From contig CAYLHF010000016.1 of the NCBI GenBank assembly GCA_964383365.1, forward strand, positions 1 through 64,000: a stretch of DNA of 64,000 nucleotides, written 5' to 3'. This DNA is from CAYLHF01 sp964383365. GTDB taxonomy: Bacteria; Bacteroidota; Rhodothermia; Rhodothermales; UBA10348. The translations under genes were made by a program, and so were the position numbers. Shown one piece after another: positions 43,756 to 53,082 of the stretch; within the stretch, counting starts at the first letter, position 1, and each line of letters begins with the position of its first letter. The notes under the pieces were generated by a model, which was not told the DNA's origin, did not search any database, and saw nothing but the letters and a program-made list of their open reading frames with translations.

Positions 43756-45105
43756 GTGACCAGGACAGACCAAAAAGAAACGCCCCGACCGATCTGGTTC
43801 AAGGGCACCGCAGCCGATTCGTGGGTGACCCGGTTCACTGTGGGGGACGATTACCTGTGGGACACCATTCTGCTCCCGTATGATATCGAAGCAACGAGGG
43901 CACATGCGCGTGGACTCGAGACGGCAGGTCTGCTTACAGAGAAGGAATTCGAGGCGATCTCCCTTGCTCTTGAAGGACTCGCTCAGGCTGTCGATTACGG
44001 TCGTATCACGGTTCAACCAGCGGATGAGGACAGCCATACGGTCATCGAGGCGTTCGTGACCGAACATGCGGGTTCGCTTGGCAAAAAATTGCAGACCGGA
44101 CGGTCCAGGAATGATCAGGTTCTCGCCTCCATTCGCCTGTTCCTCCGGGATGCCCTCGATAGAATAGCAGAGGCCGCCCACCGGGTAATCAATGACCTCT
44201 GCGATCTGGCAGACCGTGACGGCGATCTCGTCATTCCGGGATATACCCACTTTCAGCGGGCCATGCCGAGCACGGTCGCTCTCTGGGCCATGGGCTATGC
44301 CGAGTTGTTTATAGACGACATTCGTGCACTCGGTCATGCCCGAAGTCAGATCAACCGATCTCCTCTCGGCAGTGCTGCCGGATACGGAGTCCCATACATG
44401 GAACTGGATCGGGAGGGTGTATCGGACGAGTTGGGTTTCGACAGCATCCAGGAGCACGTTACCGCCGTCCAGCTCTCGCGCGGTAAGCAGGAGACGCACG
44501 TTGTACATGCCCTCGTTCAGCTGGCGACGACCGTAAACCGTTTGGCATCCGATCTGGTTCTGTACAATTCGCGCGAGTACGGATTTGTGAATCTACCCGA
44601 CGAGTTCTGTACCGGATCGAGCATTATGCCTCAGAAAAAGAATCCAGATGTGTTCGAGCTCTGTCGGGCAACGGTTCACCGGATAAGCGCCGAGATGCAG
44701 CTTCTGATGACACTCTCAACCAACCTGCCCTCGGGTTACCATCGGGATCTGCAACTGACGAAAGAAGCGGTCATGCGGGCCGTCGTCAAGACGGATGAAT
44801 TGATGGAAGCAGTCACCGCCATTATTCCCGGTATCCGGTTCAACCCGGACCGAATCGGAGAAGCAGTGACGTCTGAGTTGTACGCGACAGCAGCAGCGCT
44901 CGAAGCTGTCGAAAAGGGAGCATCGTTCCGGGATGCGTACCGGGACGTGGCGAAGGACAAGGATGCGTGGGTGAAAGCGGCCGAACGGCCTATGAATGAC
45001 GCATATCGAAATGTCGGATTTCCGGGAAAATCGAATGTGTCGGGTGTTCGCGAGCGGGCCAGGAAAGCGCTGGATGCCGTTGCTCCGGTCCACCCGGAAT
45101 CCTGA
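43756..45105 (+). CDS. argH: Argininosuccinate lyase
   Basis: Splits argininosuccinate into arginine and fumarate. The 449-residue product has the catalytic blocks DEDSHTVIEAFVTEHAG, KLQTGRSRNDQVLAS, PGYTHFQRAMPSTVALWA and the superfamily signature GSSIMPQKKNPDVFEL. The GTG at 43756 was chosen because the protein then begins close to the conserved IWFKG region; upstream in-frame codons give an Arg-rich unlike sequence. It is the last gene of the operon. A repeat-flanked gap follows 25 bases downstream. Confidence 0.95.
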   Translation: MTRTDQKETPRPIWFKGTAADSWVTRFTVGDDYLWDTILLPYDIEATRAHARGLETAGLLTEKEFEAISLALEGLAQAVDYGRITVQPADEDSHTVIEAFVTEHAGSLGKKLQTGRSRNDQVLASIRLFLRDALDRIAEAAHRVINDLCDLADRDGDLVIPGYTHFQRAMPSTVALWAMGYAELFIDDIRALGHARSQINRSPLGSAAGYGVPYMELDREGVSDELGFDSIQEHVTAVQLSRGKQETHVVHALVQLATTVNRLASDLVLYNSREYGFVNLPDEFCTGSSIMPQKKNPDVFELCRATVHRISAEMQLLMTLSTNLPSGYHRDLQLTKEAVMRAVVKTDELMEAVTAIIPGIRFNPDRIGEAVTSELYATAAALEAVEKGASFRDAYRDVAKDKDAWVKAAERPMNDAYRNVGFPGKSNVSGVRERARKALDAVAPVHPES

Positions 45106-45112
45106 ATTCGGA

Positions 45113-45248
45113 GGCCGCTGAGCGCCGGAGNNNNNNNNNNNNNNNNNNNNNNNNNNNNNNNNNNNNNNNNNNNNNNNNNNNNNNNNNNNNNNNNNNNNNN
45201 NNNNNNNNNNNNNNNNNNNNNNNNNNNNNNGGCCGCTGAGCGCCGGAG
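45113..45248. repeat. GC-rich intergenic repeat spanning an assembly gap
   Basis: GGCCGCTGAGCGCCGGAG is present at 45113-45130 and again at 45231-45248, on either side of 100 N (45131-45230). Further CGGAGGCC and GCCGGAGCG variants follow to about 45290. The unit contains an imperfect GGCGCT/AGCGCC dyad. Unlike the lysC gap, only 18 bases are shared, so a repeat family rather than a simple k-mer overlap is likely. The convergent argH and DUF5916 genes both end outside it. Confidence 0.6.
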
Positions 45249-45309
45249 AGCATACGCACCGGAGGCCACCCTCTGCCGGAGCGACCAATATCGCGCCGGA
45301 GCTGGCGAG

Positions 45310-47724
45310 TCAGACCCGGAACAGGTAACTGAATTTCATGAAGAAGCCGTCAGAGATCCGGTCCAGGCCGCTGAATTTGAAACTGTCCGGTTCCTGAAGG
45401 CTGCTTCCATAGCCCAAAAAGAGTACAGTACCCGGTGTCGGACGGTATGAAAACAGTCCATCCACGCGGAAGTTGTTTGTTCTTCGGCGATTCGGTCGGA
45501 TAAAGGAGCCGTCTCCTGCCTGGATCAGGATATCGTCGTTGGTCCGCGAGTCGTCTCGCAGTTTGTCCACCAGATTGGCATCATACTGGCCCACCAGCCG
45601 GACAAATATCGACCGGGTCAACTGATATTCAACCTTCAGACGCGGCGTGCGTCGAATCTGAACGATGCTCCGATCCGTCTTCCGGAAAAACTGCTGGTGG
45701 TTGTACAGTAGATTAACCCGAATCTGATCGGTTGGCGTCCAGTTCAGATTCATCGTGAGGACCAGGATGTCTGCCGATGACCATTCAAAAAAATTCTCAT
45801 CCTGGCCGTAGAGAACAAACCCACTCAGCGAAAATGTGTCGAATCTGGGGGTACTGAAGTTCACCACGTAATCGAGATTATTCAATCGATCGGTCCCGGT
45901 GTAGGCGACGGTATCAACAACAGCTCCATCTACGGTTCGTTCGACAAAGAAATTCTGATACAGCTGAGAGGGGTACTTGAAGCTCTCGATCAGTACCGAA
46001 GCGCCGACCGACCAACCACCCCGGAGTCCGGCTCGCGTGTTGATATGCAGCTTGGCGTCGTTCGGTTCTTTCCCGTCCGTGAAGCGATCATAATCCCACG
46101 TTCCGTCGAGACTGATACTGTTATTCCAGGATTCTACGAGAGATCCTTCTTTTCCGAACACCGTCAGTCTCGGCGAAATATTGGCTCTGGCGACGTTTGT
46201 TCTACCAATGAATCCGGTTTCCGCCCTGAAATCACCGTGGATGCCCGAAAAACGCGAAGTGATGCCAAACCGGCGTCCCGATCTCGATACATTGATCAAC
46301 CATAACGGCGCACTCGTCACGCCATTCCCGTCGGAGGTAAAACTTTCGGCCAACTGGTACTCGACCGTATACAGTTTGTTGAACACCATGCGCCCGAACA
46401 CGGATCCGACTCTGTTTGAATGATCACCATCGACCTTGTCCGTGTAGGCGATACCAATGGAAGATTGTCCGCTCAAATCACGCCGGAGTCGGATGGCGTT
46501 AAAGATACGATGGTCATTTCCTGTCAACGAGGTCGATTTGCGATCGATCCCGGACAACAGTCCGATCTGCGTACCTGACAATTTTCCTGTCAATTTCAAC
46601 GCACCGATCGGATTGGCCAGGTTCCGCGTGAAAATCAAATTCTGGGGTGACTGAAACAGTTCGATTCCGTCGAGGAAGAACGGTCGTTTTTCCGGAAAAA
46701 ACAGCGCCTGTCGGGGGTCAAACTGGAACTGTGCGACATCGGCCTCGATCTGCGAAAAATCCGGATTTGCCGTCGCATTCAGGATCAGATTGTTGGTAAT
46801 ACCCCAGCGCAGGTTGCCCCCCAATTGAGGATCGGTTCGTCGATAATTCCAACCGCTTCCATCGGGAATACCGTTCACGGAAGAGGTCGTTTCCGGACTC
46901 AGATCGAGCACCAGTCCGCGATTCAAATGGTGCAGTCCGGTCAGCTTACCACTTTGAGACAGAAACGAGGCGTTGGCCTGAAGCGCCGGTGTCCACGTAT
47001 GGGTGTAGCCCGAATGTTGAACCCGGCGAATGATATTGATTCCCCAGTCCTGTACATCTGCCGACTGGTAACGAAGACTCTTGAATGGCACGAATACTTC
47101 TACCTCGTAGCCGAAAGGAGTCAGTCTGCCCTTCGACTGGTATACATAATCAGGGTTCAGATCTACGCGATAAGGTGCCGAACCGCCTCCGAAGAAACTG
47201 CCGCTCTGCTGGGCAACGTCTCTGAGGACTCCGTCTGACTGTATGCCGAACGGATTGACTCCGATAACGACGGCCTGGCGTTGGTCATCAAACGTGTCGA
47301 GTAGAATCTGTACATAATCATCGGAACCGACCTTGTCACGATCGGCGAGAGTCGCCCGGACGGCGTCGTGCGTCTCGTAGGCCCGAATACCAAAATGAAT
47401 GCCGGTCGGGGCGTACCAGACCAGGACCACGGTTGAATCTTCGGACGCGCGTCCGTCAACCGGTAGAAACTGGAAAAAATCTTCCAGACTGGCCGCCAGG
47501 GACCATTCATTTTCGTTCAGAACTCCGTCTATCACCGCATAGGAATCGAGGCGTGGGATCGGAACCGTCGGAGGATCGGGGTCGGCGGGAATTCGAGCAC
47601 CCGTCTCCCGAGCGCTGGCTTCCGCGGTCCACAGACCCAGAAGAAGGGTTAGAATGATCACGGCGTAATACGGGCGCTCGCTGGCGCACCCGAAACGTCT
47701 CACAAATAGTCCTGAACCTGCCAT
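45310..47724 (-). CDS. DUF5916 outer-membrane-type protein with CBM9-like N-terminal domain (copy 2)
   Basis: An 804-residue exported protein. The N-terminus has a hydrophobic segment (YYAVIILTLLLGLWTAEASA) after a basic stretch; the ATG at 47724 is preferred over a GTG at 47733. Residues about 55-230 form a carbohydrate-binding family 9-like domain (YAVIDGVLNENEWSLAAS, DKVGSDDYVQILLDTFDD). The remainder matches DUF5916, with NATANPDFSQIEADVAQFQ and ALFFPEKRPFFLDGIELFQ followed by many amphipathic strands ending in FMKFSYLFRV, as in an outer-membrane barrel. The function is not established; ligand binding or export is a guess. It lies 35 bases behind a paralogue. Confidence 0.88.
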   Translation of the reverse strand: MAGSGLFVRRFGCASERPYYAVIILTLLLGLWTAEASARETGARIPADPDPPTVPIPRLDSYAVIDGVLNENEWSLAASLEDFFQFLPVDGRASEDSTVVLVWYAPTGIHFGIRAYETHDAVRATLADRDKVGSDDYVQILLDTFDDQRQAVVIGVNPFGIQSDGVLRDVAQQSGSFFGGGSAPYRVDLNPDYVYQSKGRLTPFGYEVEVFVPFKSLRYQSADVQDWGINIIRRVQHSGYTHTWTPALQANASFLSQSGKLTGLHHLNRGLVLDLSPETTSSVNGIPDGSGWNYRRTDPQLGGNLRWGITNNLILNATANPDFSQIEADVAQFQFDPRQALFFPEKRPFFLDGIELFQSPQNLIFTRNLANPIGALKLTGKLSGTQIGLLSGIDRKSTSLTGNDHRIFNAIRLRRDLSGQSSIGIAYTDKVDGDHSNRVGSVFGRMVFNKLYTVEYQLAESFTSDGNGVTSAPLWLINVSRSGRRFGITSRFSGIHGDFRAETGFIGRTNVARANISPRLTVFGKEGSLVESWNNSISLDGTWDYDRFTDGKEPNDAKLHINTRAGLRGGWSVGASVLIESFKYPSQLYQNFFVERTVDGAVVDTVAYTGTDRLNNLDYVVNFSTPRFDTFSLSGFVLYGQDENFFEWSSADILVLTMNLNWTPTDQIRVNLLYNHQQFFRKTDRSIVQIRRTPRLKVEYQLTRSIFVRLVGQYDANLVDKLRDDSRTNDDILIQAGDGSFIRPNRRRTNNFRVDGLFSYRPTPGTVLFLGYGSSLQEPDSFKFSGLDRISDGFFMKFSYLFRV

Positions 47725-47759
47725 CGGATCCACTCTGGGTGAGGAAAAAAACGATCGGG

Positions 47760-50066
47760 TTACTGCCGGAACAGATACTGCAACTTAAAGAAGATCTGAC
47801 GATCTGACTGGGCAAAAACGGTCCCCCCGTTCCCGGTTGGATCGCTTAACGTGTCATAACGGTGACTGGATCCGAAATGCGCGACCGTGAACGGATTCAC
47901 CCGATACGTGACGAGCGGATCCACCTCGAGGCTCTGACTGAAATCGTTGAACTGTACGATCACCCGCGCCAGGAGGGCGCCTGTGAACTGGTAATTGAAT
48001 CGCGTTCGTGCAATGTATCCGCTGAACACGTCGTCTCCTGTAGTCGGATTCTTCAATTCGGAATAGTTGATCTGCGGTTGCAGGACGAGCCTGGACGTAG
48101 GTCGAAGCGTCGCACCAACACTCAGATCCTGGCTGTCGCCGATGAACGGGTCTTCGACATTGCGTGCGATGGACTTGCCGAAGTTGGCATTCAGATTGAA
48201 TTGAATTTTCTCGCTGAAATTACTGAAGACTCCGAGTCGGAAGGAATTCAATCCGCCGAAGTCTCTACCGTTGAAGAGTTCCCGGGCAAATCGAAATTGA
48301 ATATTGACATTCGTCTGCCGCTTGAACTGAATATTGACGGCAGGAGAGATGGACTCGTTCTTTCTCTGCCCATCAAAATTCCACGTTCTCCATCCAAAGA
48401 TTCGGGGCGTTATGCGATCGATAAAGCTGATGGACGGATAAAATGTATATCCGTGGAAACTCATCAGCCGACGATTATTGTTTTGTGTGATAAAACCGTT
48501 GTCGGCTCTGAACGTCGGACTGAGCTGGCGGTACGTAAAATCGAAATTATAGTGACGCCCACTGCGACCTACCGACGTTGTCAGGGCACTTCCCCAGAAG
48601 TTTTCGCCATCGAATGCAGCCGTGCGCCGGTCGCCGTCAAACGTGATATTCGAAAAATCCGCAGAGAGTGCTTCGTCATCCGGTTCTGCGGTGTGGCTTG
48701 CAACCGCCTGAAAACTGACCGAGTAGTTGGTCAAGAAGCGTACTAGTCCGTCAATCGCGAACGTAGATCCTGAGCCTCCGGCGTCGAGCCGTCTATCGGT
48801 GACGAGTCCGCCGATGAATGAGTTGTTCGTAAAACTCTGACGAACCCGAAGAATATTGGACACTGATTTTCCACCCGAAACGAGACGAGAGCTTTCTTCG
48901 AACGGCAACAGGAGGGGCGACTCGTTATCCCTCGCCCCGATATACGCGACACTGGTATTTCCGAAACGTCCCGTCAATTTATTTGCCACAATCGGGTCGT
49001 TGATTGATCTCGTGTAGACGGTCTGCAACTCGGTTCTGAACATGTCCGATCCTTCCTGAAAAAACGTCCTGCGCTCCGGGAAGAACAGGGCGAACGTAGA
49101 GTTGACGTCTATTCGCGCAGCATCGGCCTCAATCTGACTGAAATCCGGGTTCAGAGTCAGGTCTGCGGTCAGATCCGACGTGATTCCGTACTTGATATTC
49201 AGGGACGGATCAACGGCGGCGCGGTCGTTCAGAAAGGCTCCTTTCGGATCGTTGAAATCCGCCAGTCTACCCGACTGACTGCCCGTCAGTGTGGGTAAGA
49301 TTTCCAGATTCTTTCCTGACTGGACGCCCCTCATTCCGCCGAGAAGACCAAATTGACAACTCATGCACGGATCATTCTGGTTGATTCCCGCCCAGGAATA
49401 CGTATTTCTACTGTCTCTGGGGTGGGTGATCCAGAAAGTGGCCCGCCAATTCTGAACGTCAGCTTTCGGAAATCTTAGGCTGCGAAATGGAATGGCCATC
49501 TCGACCTGATATCCCGTAGCGGTTACCTGTCCCGCCGAAGAAAAAATAAGATCAAATGAAACATCCTCGCGTCCGTTCGAACTGAACGTATCTCCCTGAA
49601 TGCCGAGAGGATTGGCCGCGATGAAATAGACCCGTTGACCGTCACCATTGGTATCGAGAAGCATCCCCGCATAGTCATCCTGCCAGATGCGGTCCCGATC
49701 ACTGAAATTGGATCTGATCTGTGCCGGATCGTCGTTGATCACGTAAGCGACGTACAGATTTTTTTCGTCGTACGCGACAAGAGTCTTCATGTCGATTGGG
49801 GGCCGGGCCAACTCGTCGGGAAAATTTTCTGAAAAATTGGTTGCTACAGCCGCATTCTGCCAGAATGCTTCGTCCAATCGCCCATCAATGTGTACGTCAT
49901 CCTCCGTTCTCGGAATATCGAGCGACGGTTGGATATTTGGAGCAAACGGTTCGTTCGGTGACGCCGAGCGTTCTTCGGGACCGGACTGGGCGAAGACGGG
50001 AACGGCTGTAACGAGGACGAGTGCCAGAAATAATGAATTTCGGACACCATTGTAGAAATAGTGCAT
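47760..50066 (-). CDS. DUF5916 outer-membrane-type protein with CBM9-like N-terminal domain (copy 1)
   Basis: A 768-residue exported paralogue of the downstream protein. A signal peptide (NSLFLALVLVTAVPVFAQSG) is followed by a CBM9-like domain (DDVHIDGRLDEAFWQNAAVA, RIWQDDYAGMLLDTNGDG, about residues 50-230). DUF5916 sequences follow (LTLNPDFSQIEADAARIDV, FALFFPERRTFFQEGSDMF), and a strand-rich C-terminus ends in FKLQYLFRQ with a terminal aromatic region typical of outer-membrane proteins. It is first in a two-gene unit. The 249 bases upstream hold no clear gene. Confidence 0.88.
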   Translation of the reverse strand: MHYFYNGVRNSLFLALVLVTAVPVFAQSGPEERSASPNEPFAPNIQPSLDIPRTEDDVHIDGRLDEAFWQNAAVATNFSENFPDELARPPIDMKTLVAYDEKNLYVAYVINDDPAQIRSNFSDRDRIWQDDYAGMLLDTNGDGQRVYFIAANPLGIQGDTFSSNGREDVSFDLIFSSAGQVTATGYQVEMAIPFRSLRFPKADVQNWRATFWITHPRDSRNTYSWAGINQNDPCMSCQFGLLGGMRGVQSGKNLEILPTLTGSQSGRLADFNDPKGAFLNDRAAVDPSLNIKYGITSDLTADLTLNPDFSQIEADAARIDVNSTFALFFPERRTFFQEGSDMFRTELQTVYTRSINDPIVANKLTGRFGNTSVAYIGARDNESPLLLPFEESSRLVSGGKSVSNILRVRQSFTNNSFIGGLVTDRRLDAGGSGSTFAIDGLVRFLTNYSVSFQAVASHTAEPDDEALSADFSNITFDGDRRTAAFDGENFWGSALTTSVGRSGRHYNFDFTYRQLSPTFRADNGFITQNNNRRLMSFHGYTFYPSISFIDRITPRIFGWRTWNFDGQRKNESISPAVNIQFKRQTNVNIQFRFARELFNGRDFGGLNSFRLGVFSNFSEKIQFNLNANFGKSIARNVEDPFIGDSQDLSVGATLRPTSRLVLQPQINYSELKNPTTGDDVFSGYIARTRFNYQFTGALLARVIVQFNDFSQSLEVDPLVTYRVNPFTVAHFGSSHRYDTLSDPTGNGGTVFAQSDRQIFFKLQYLFRQ

Positions 50067-50315
50067 GATGCGACGACCTGGTCGAGTGAAAATGGATACA
50101 GGTCGAAGAAGAATAGCGATGTGTTTTTCTCCCTCAAGAAACCGGGGTTACGACACCATATTGAAATGGTTACGGCGTGGAAGATGAGATGCGAAAGTGG
50201 CTGCCATACTTAATTCGAGATTCTGGAGGGTCGATACTTATCGGGTCTTCTGCCCCGCTTCTCCCGGGCAGTCTTGACCGCACCCAGCCGCCCGAACTGA
50301 GAACACACAGACTGG
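50067..50315. other. Intergenic region, no gene recognised
   Basis: Divergent spacer between the DUF5916 pair and the 74-residue ORF. A short GTG-initiated frame starts at 50177, but its composition (Pro-, Thr- and Arg-rich tail) looks non-coding. I see no strong hairpin or promoter match. Confidence 0.4.
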
Positions 50316-50540
50316 ATGAAACCGCCGATGACACCGCAGGACCAGGAACGCCTGCAAGTTGAAATAGAGTCCCTGAGAGTCTGGTATGCAGAACTGGATG
50401 ATGAAGTAAAGCTCTGCCTGGATGACTCCGACGTTACGAGAGAAGATTTCGCGACGCTGGTGGTCCAGGTATCTCGTGTGTTGCTGCGGCTGAAAAATAT
50501 GATCGGTCAGTCGGGTACGCGGGTTAAATCGCCCGGATGA
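50316..50540 (+). CDS. Small helical protein (74 aa), unrecognised
   Basis: The predicted product is rich in Glu, Asp, Leu and Val with a heptad-like pattern (QERLQVEIESLRVWYAELDD, then FATLVVQVSRVLLRLKNMI), as in short helical hairpin or coiled-coil proteins. No signal peptide or membrane segment is present. I do not recognise a family. The ATG at 50316 has a second in-frame ATG four codons later. It is followed within about 55 bases by a possible small membrane protein. Confidence 0.5.
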   Translation: MKPPMTPQDQERLQVEIESLRVWYAELDDEVKLCLDDSDVTREDFATLVVQVSRVLLRLKNMIGQSGTRVKSPG

Positions 50541-50592
50541 GTTGCATTTCCTCCTGTTATTGTGTTTCCTGTCAGGAACTTCCCTCGTATGG

Positions 50593-50712
50593 ATGTTGCC
50601 AGAGGATGAGGAAACAACCTTGAATAGAAAACTGAAACGTCAGATGATGACGGCCGGCGCGATAATTTTGGGCCTGGCTCTTCTTATGGCGATCCTTGGT
50701 CAGGTGAGTTAG
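50593..50712 (+). CDS. Possible small membrane protein (39 aa)
   Basis: A short frame starting ATG 50593 encodes MLPEDEETTLNRKLKRQMM followed by a single hydrophobic helix (TAGAIILGLALLMAILG). The frame stays open upstream to a TTG at 50542 with a second hydrophobic stretch (HFLLLLCFLSGTSLVW), which would give a 56-residue two-helix protein. The charged loop between two helices is plausible biology, but the support is composition only. Confidence 0.35.
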   Translation: MLPEDEETTLNRKLKRQMMTAGAIILGLALLMAILGQVS

Positions 50713-50886
50713 TACCGTATACGGTAGACGCATTCACCGAAAATATCGGATGTCGCTCTTGGGTCGATCCGGCACGTCCGTTACCTTAGGTGCACGACAG
50801 ACGTCGAGCCTCTATCGACGCTGATCATTCGCTGATTCTCAGTCGGACCTGGCACATTCCAGACCTTTCATTAGCACCTATTAGAG

Positions 50887-51561
50887 ATGAAGTTTTTCAT
50901 TGATACAGCAGATTTGAACGAAATCCGGGAAGCCAACGCCATGGGTGTCCTCGATGGAGTGACGACTAATCCATCGTTGATGCGGAAGGCCGGTGGATCT
51001 GATTTTCATACCCATATTCAGGCCATCTGTGAAGAGGTAGACGGCGATGTTTCAGCGGAAGTAATAGCGACCGACTTTGACGGAATGCTTTCCGAGGGTC
51101 GAATGCTGGCGGGTCTGCACCCCAATGTAGTGGTCAAGGTCCCCCTGATAGCCGAGGGGATCAAGGCTATTCGCACGTTTTCGGACGAAGGGATCAAGAC
51201 CAATTGTACCCTGTGTTTTTCTCCAACCCAGGCGCTCGTGGCGGCGAAAGCAGGTGCAACCTACATCAGTCCTTTCATCGGTCGTCTCGACGATATATCT
51301 ACGTCCGGAATGGAGTTGATCGAGCAGATCATCCAGATCTATGACAATTACGGATATGAGACTCAGGTACTCGCCGCCTCCATCCGTCACCCCATGCATG
51401 TCGTGGAGTCGGCGCTGGCGGGAGCGCACGTGGCGACGATCCCGTTCAATGTCATCGGCAAGCTGATCCAGCACCCGCTGACCGACCGGGGACTCGAGCG
51501 TTTCTTGAGCGATTGGAGGGCCTACGAGGCATCGGTCGCGCAGAATGGCGTCGACGCGTGA
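50887..51561 (+). CDS. Transaldolase, small TalC/fructose-6-phosphate aldolase type
   Basis: TIM-barrel aldolase of the pentose phosphate area. The 224-residue product has MKFFIDTADLNEIREANAMGV, the DGVTTNPSL strand, the Schiff-base Lys in VVVKVPLIAEGIKAI, and TNCTLCFSPTQALVAAKAGATYISPFIGR. The short length is that of TalC/FsaA rather than TalB. Transaldolase rather than fructose-6-phosphate aldolase activity is more common in this lineage, but the motif set does not separate them. The MBL gene follows after 59 bases. Confidence 0.92.
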   Translation: MKFFIDTADLNEIREANAMGVLDGVTTNPSLMRKAGGSDFHTHIQAICEEVDGDVSAEVIATDFDGMLSEGRMLAGLHPNVVVKVPLIAEGIKAIRTFSDEGIKTNCTLCFSPTQALVAAKAGATYISPFIGRLDDISTSGMELIEQIIQIYDNYGYETQVLAASIRHPMHVVESALAGAHVATIPFNVIGKLIQHPLTDRGLERFLSDWRAYEASVAQNGVDA

Positions 51562-51620
51562 TGTCAATACCTGATCGCCAACTTCGATCGATGTCCGAAC
51601 GCGACCACATCTGAAAACGC

Positions 51621-53018
51621 ATGATCTATACAGCTCTCGGGGCGTCTGACGAAATCGGGGCGAGTTGCCATTATCTCAAGTTGGACGGTACGGGATTACT
51701 CCTTGACCTGGGCTCTGATCCGGAGCAGGAAGGAGACGAAAGCGTCCCGGATCTGGACCTGCTTCATGCCAACTCGGATTGGTGGGTTGATCACGCGTTT
51801 GTCACGCATGCTCATCATGACCATATCGGATCCGTACCGGTCGCGCTACGTGAATTTCCTCACATGCTCGTCCATATGACCCGTGCGACCCGGCAACTGA
51901 CGGATATCCTTTTACCCGCTTCCGCCCGGTTACAGGCGCGCAAACTGAGGGAAGGGACGACCGCTTCCGAACCTCTTTTTCAGGAAGAGGACGTCGAAGC
52001 CTGCAGCTATCTCTATATGGCACACGAACTCGACACGTGGTTCGATGTGACCGGGGTTCGGAGTCATCACCCCGTTCGGGCCAGCCTGCTGGACTCCGGT
52101 CATGTTCTGGGAGCATGCGGAGTCCTGATAGAGGGTGAGGAAGACGGGAAGCGTCGTCGGATATTTTATACGAGCGATACGGGGATGAGATCACAGACCA
52201 TCATTCCCGGAGCCACGTATCCGGATCAGCCGATCGATGTTTTGCTTCTCGAGACCACATTGGGAGCAGACGCTGAGTCGGAATTGATTTCCCGCCGCAG
52301 CGAGGAAATCCGTCTCGGCGAATCCATTGCTGAAGTGCTTGTGAGAGGAGGAAGTGTACTCCTTCCGGTATTTGCACTCGGCCGGGGACAGGAAATTATA
52401 GCCCTGCTCGATCGGTATAAAAAACGAGGGATCATTCCTGAAGACGTCCCCATCTACACCGCCGGACTCATGCGCGCGATCTCGGACGTATACGACCGGA
52501 CGCGCTCGTACACACCGCGCCTGAACGAAGATTTTCAGGTATTTGGTGTCAGGCAGCGAAGACTCCCGCGGAGCCAGGCGGCCCTGTCCAATGCCTTGTC
52601 GGAGTCGGGTATCTACGTGGTCGGGAGTGGGATGATGTTCGAGCGGACCATTTCAAACCGCCTCGCTCAGCGTGTCGTCGGACAGGAGAAAAACGGGGTC
52701 TTTCTGGTCGGATATGCCCGGGAGGATTCGCCTGCAAGGAGTATTCTGGACGCCTTTCGAGACGGACCCGGTACCGAGGCGGTGATCGACCGTCTGGTCG
52801 GACCACAACCCGTCAATTGCTCGGTTGATCGCTTCCATTTCAGTGGGCACAGTCACCGACGGGATCTGATTAAACTCGTCGAGAAAATGAACCCGAACCG
52901 GGTCATTCTGGTTCATGGGGAAACAGGAGCGCGGGAGTGGATGAAAGATAATTTGCAGTTTTTCTTTCCCGATCTGCCCGTCTACGCGCCGTCGACGGGA
53001 GAAGTCATCTCACTCTGA
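51621..53018 (+). CDS. Metallo-beta-lactamase/beta-CASP RNA-processing exonuclease-like protein
   Basis: A 465-residue protein of the CPSF/YSH1-like beta-CASP family. The metal-binding motif is VTHAHHDHIG (about residue 63), with LLDSGHVLGACG (about 155) and the third motif YTSDTG. The beta-CASP insert includes VLLPVFALGRGQEIIALLDRY, and the C-terminal His motif is FHFSGHSHRRDLIKLV followed by ILVHGE. Such proteins are nucleases acting on RNA or DNA in most characterised cases. It may be co-transcribed with the transaldolase and converges with the alcohol dehydrogenase gene. Confidence 0.88.
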   Translation: MIYTALGASDEIGASCHYLKLDGTGLLLDLGSDPEQEGDESVPDLDLLHANSDWWVDHAFVTHAHHDHIGSVPVALREFPHMLVHMTRATRQLTDILLPASARLQARKLREGTTASEPLFQEEDVEACSYLYMAHELDTWFDVTGVRSHHPVRASLLDSGHVLGACGVLIEGEEDGKRRRIFYTSDTGMRSQTIIPGATYPDQPIDVLLLETTLGADAESELISRRSEEIRLGESIAEVLVRGGSVLLPVFALGRGQEIIALLDRYKKRGIIPEDVPIYTAGLMRAISDVYDRTRSYTPRLNEDFQVFGVRQRRLPRSQAALSNALSESGIYVVGSGMMFERTISNRLAQRVVGQEKNGVFLVGYAREDSPARSILDAFRDGPGTEAVIDRLVGPQPVNCSVDRFHFSGHSHRRDLIKLVEKMNPNRVILVHGETGAREWMKDNLQFFFPDLPVYAPSTGEVISL

Positions 53019-53082
53019 TAGCTACCTGTCCGGCAGATGTCTGGTCAGGCGCCGGAGCATCAGATAGGGGTGTGATCCGACG

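Noticed and set aside
42966..43838. Antisense open frame over argE and argH (290 codons)
   Set aside because: The sense strand encodes complete argE and argH; the antisense product has no recognisable domain.
50537..50623. 28-codon Cys-rich frame overlapping the stop of the 74-residue ORF
   Set aside because: An ATGA overlap hints at coupling, but another frame in the same bases encodes a better membrane-protein candidate.
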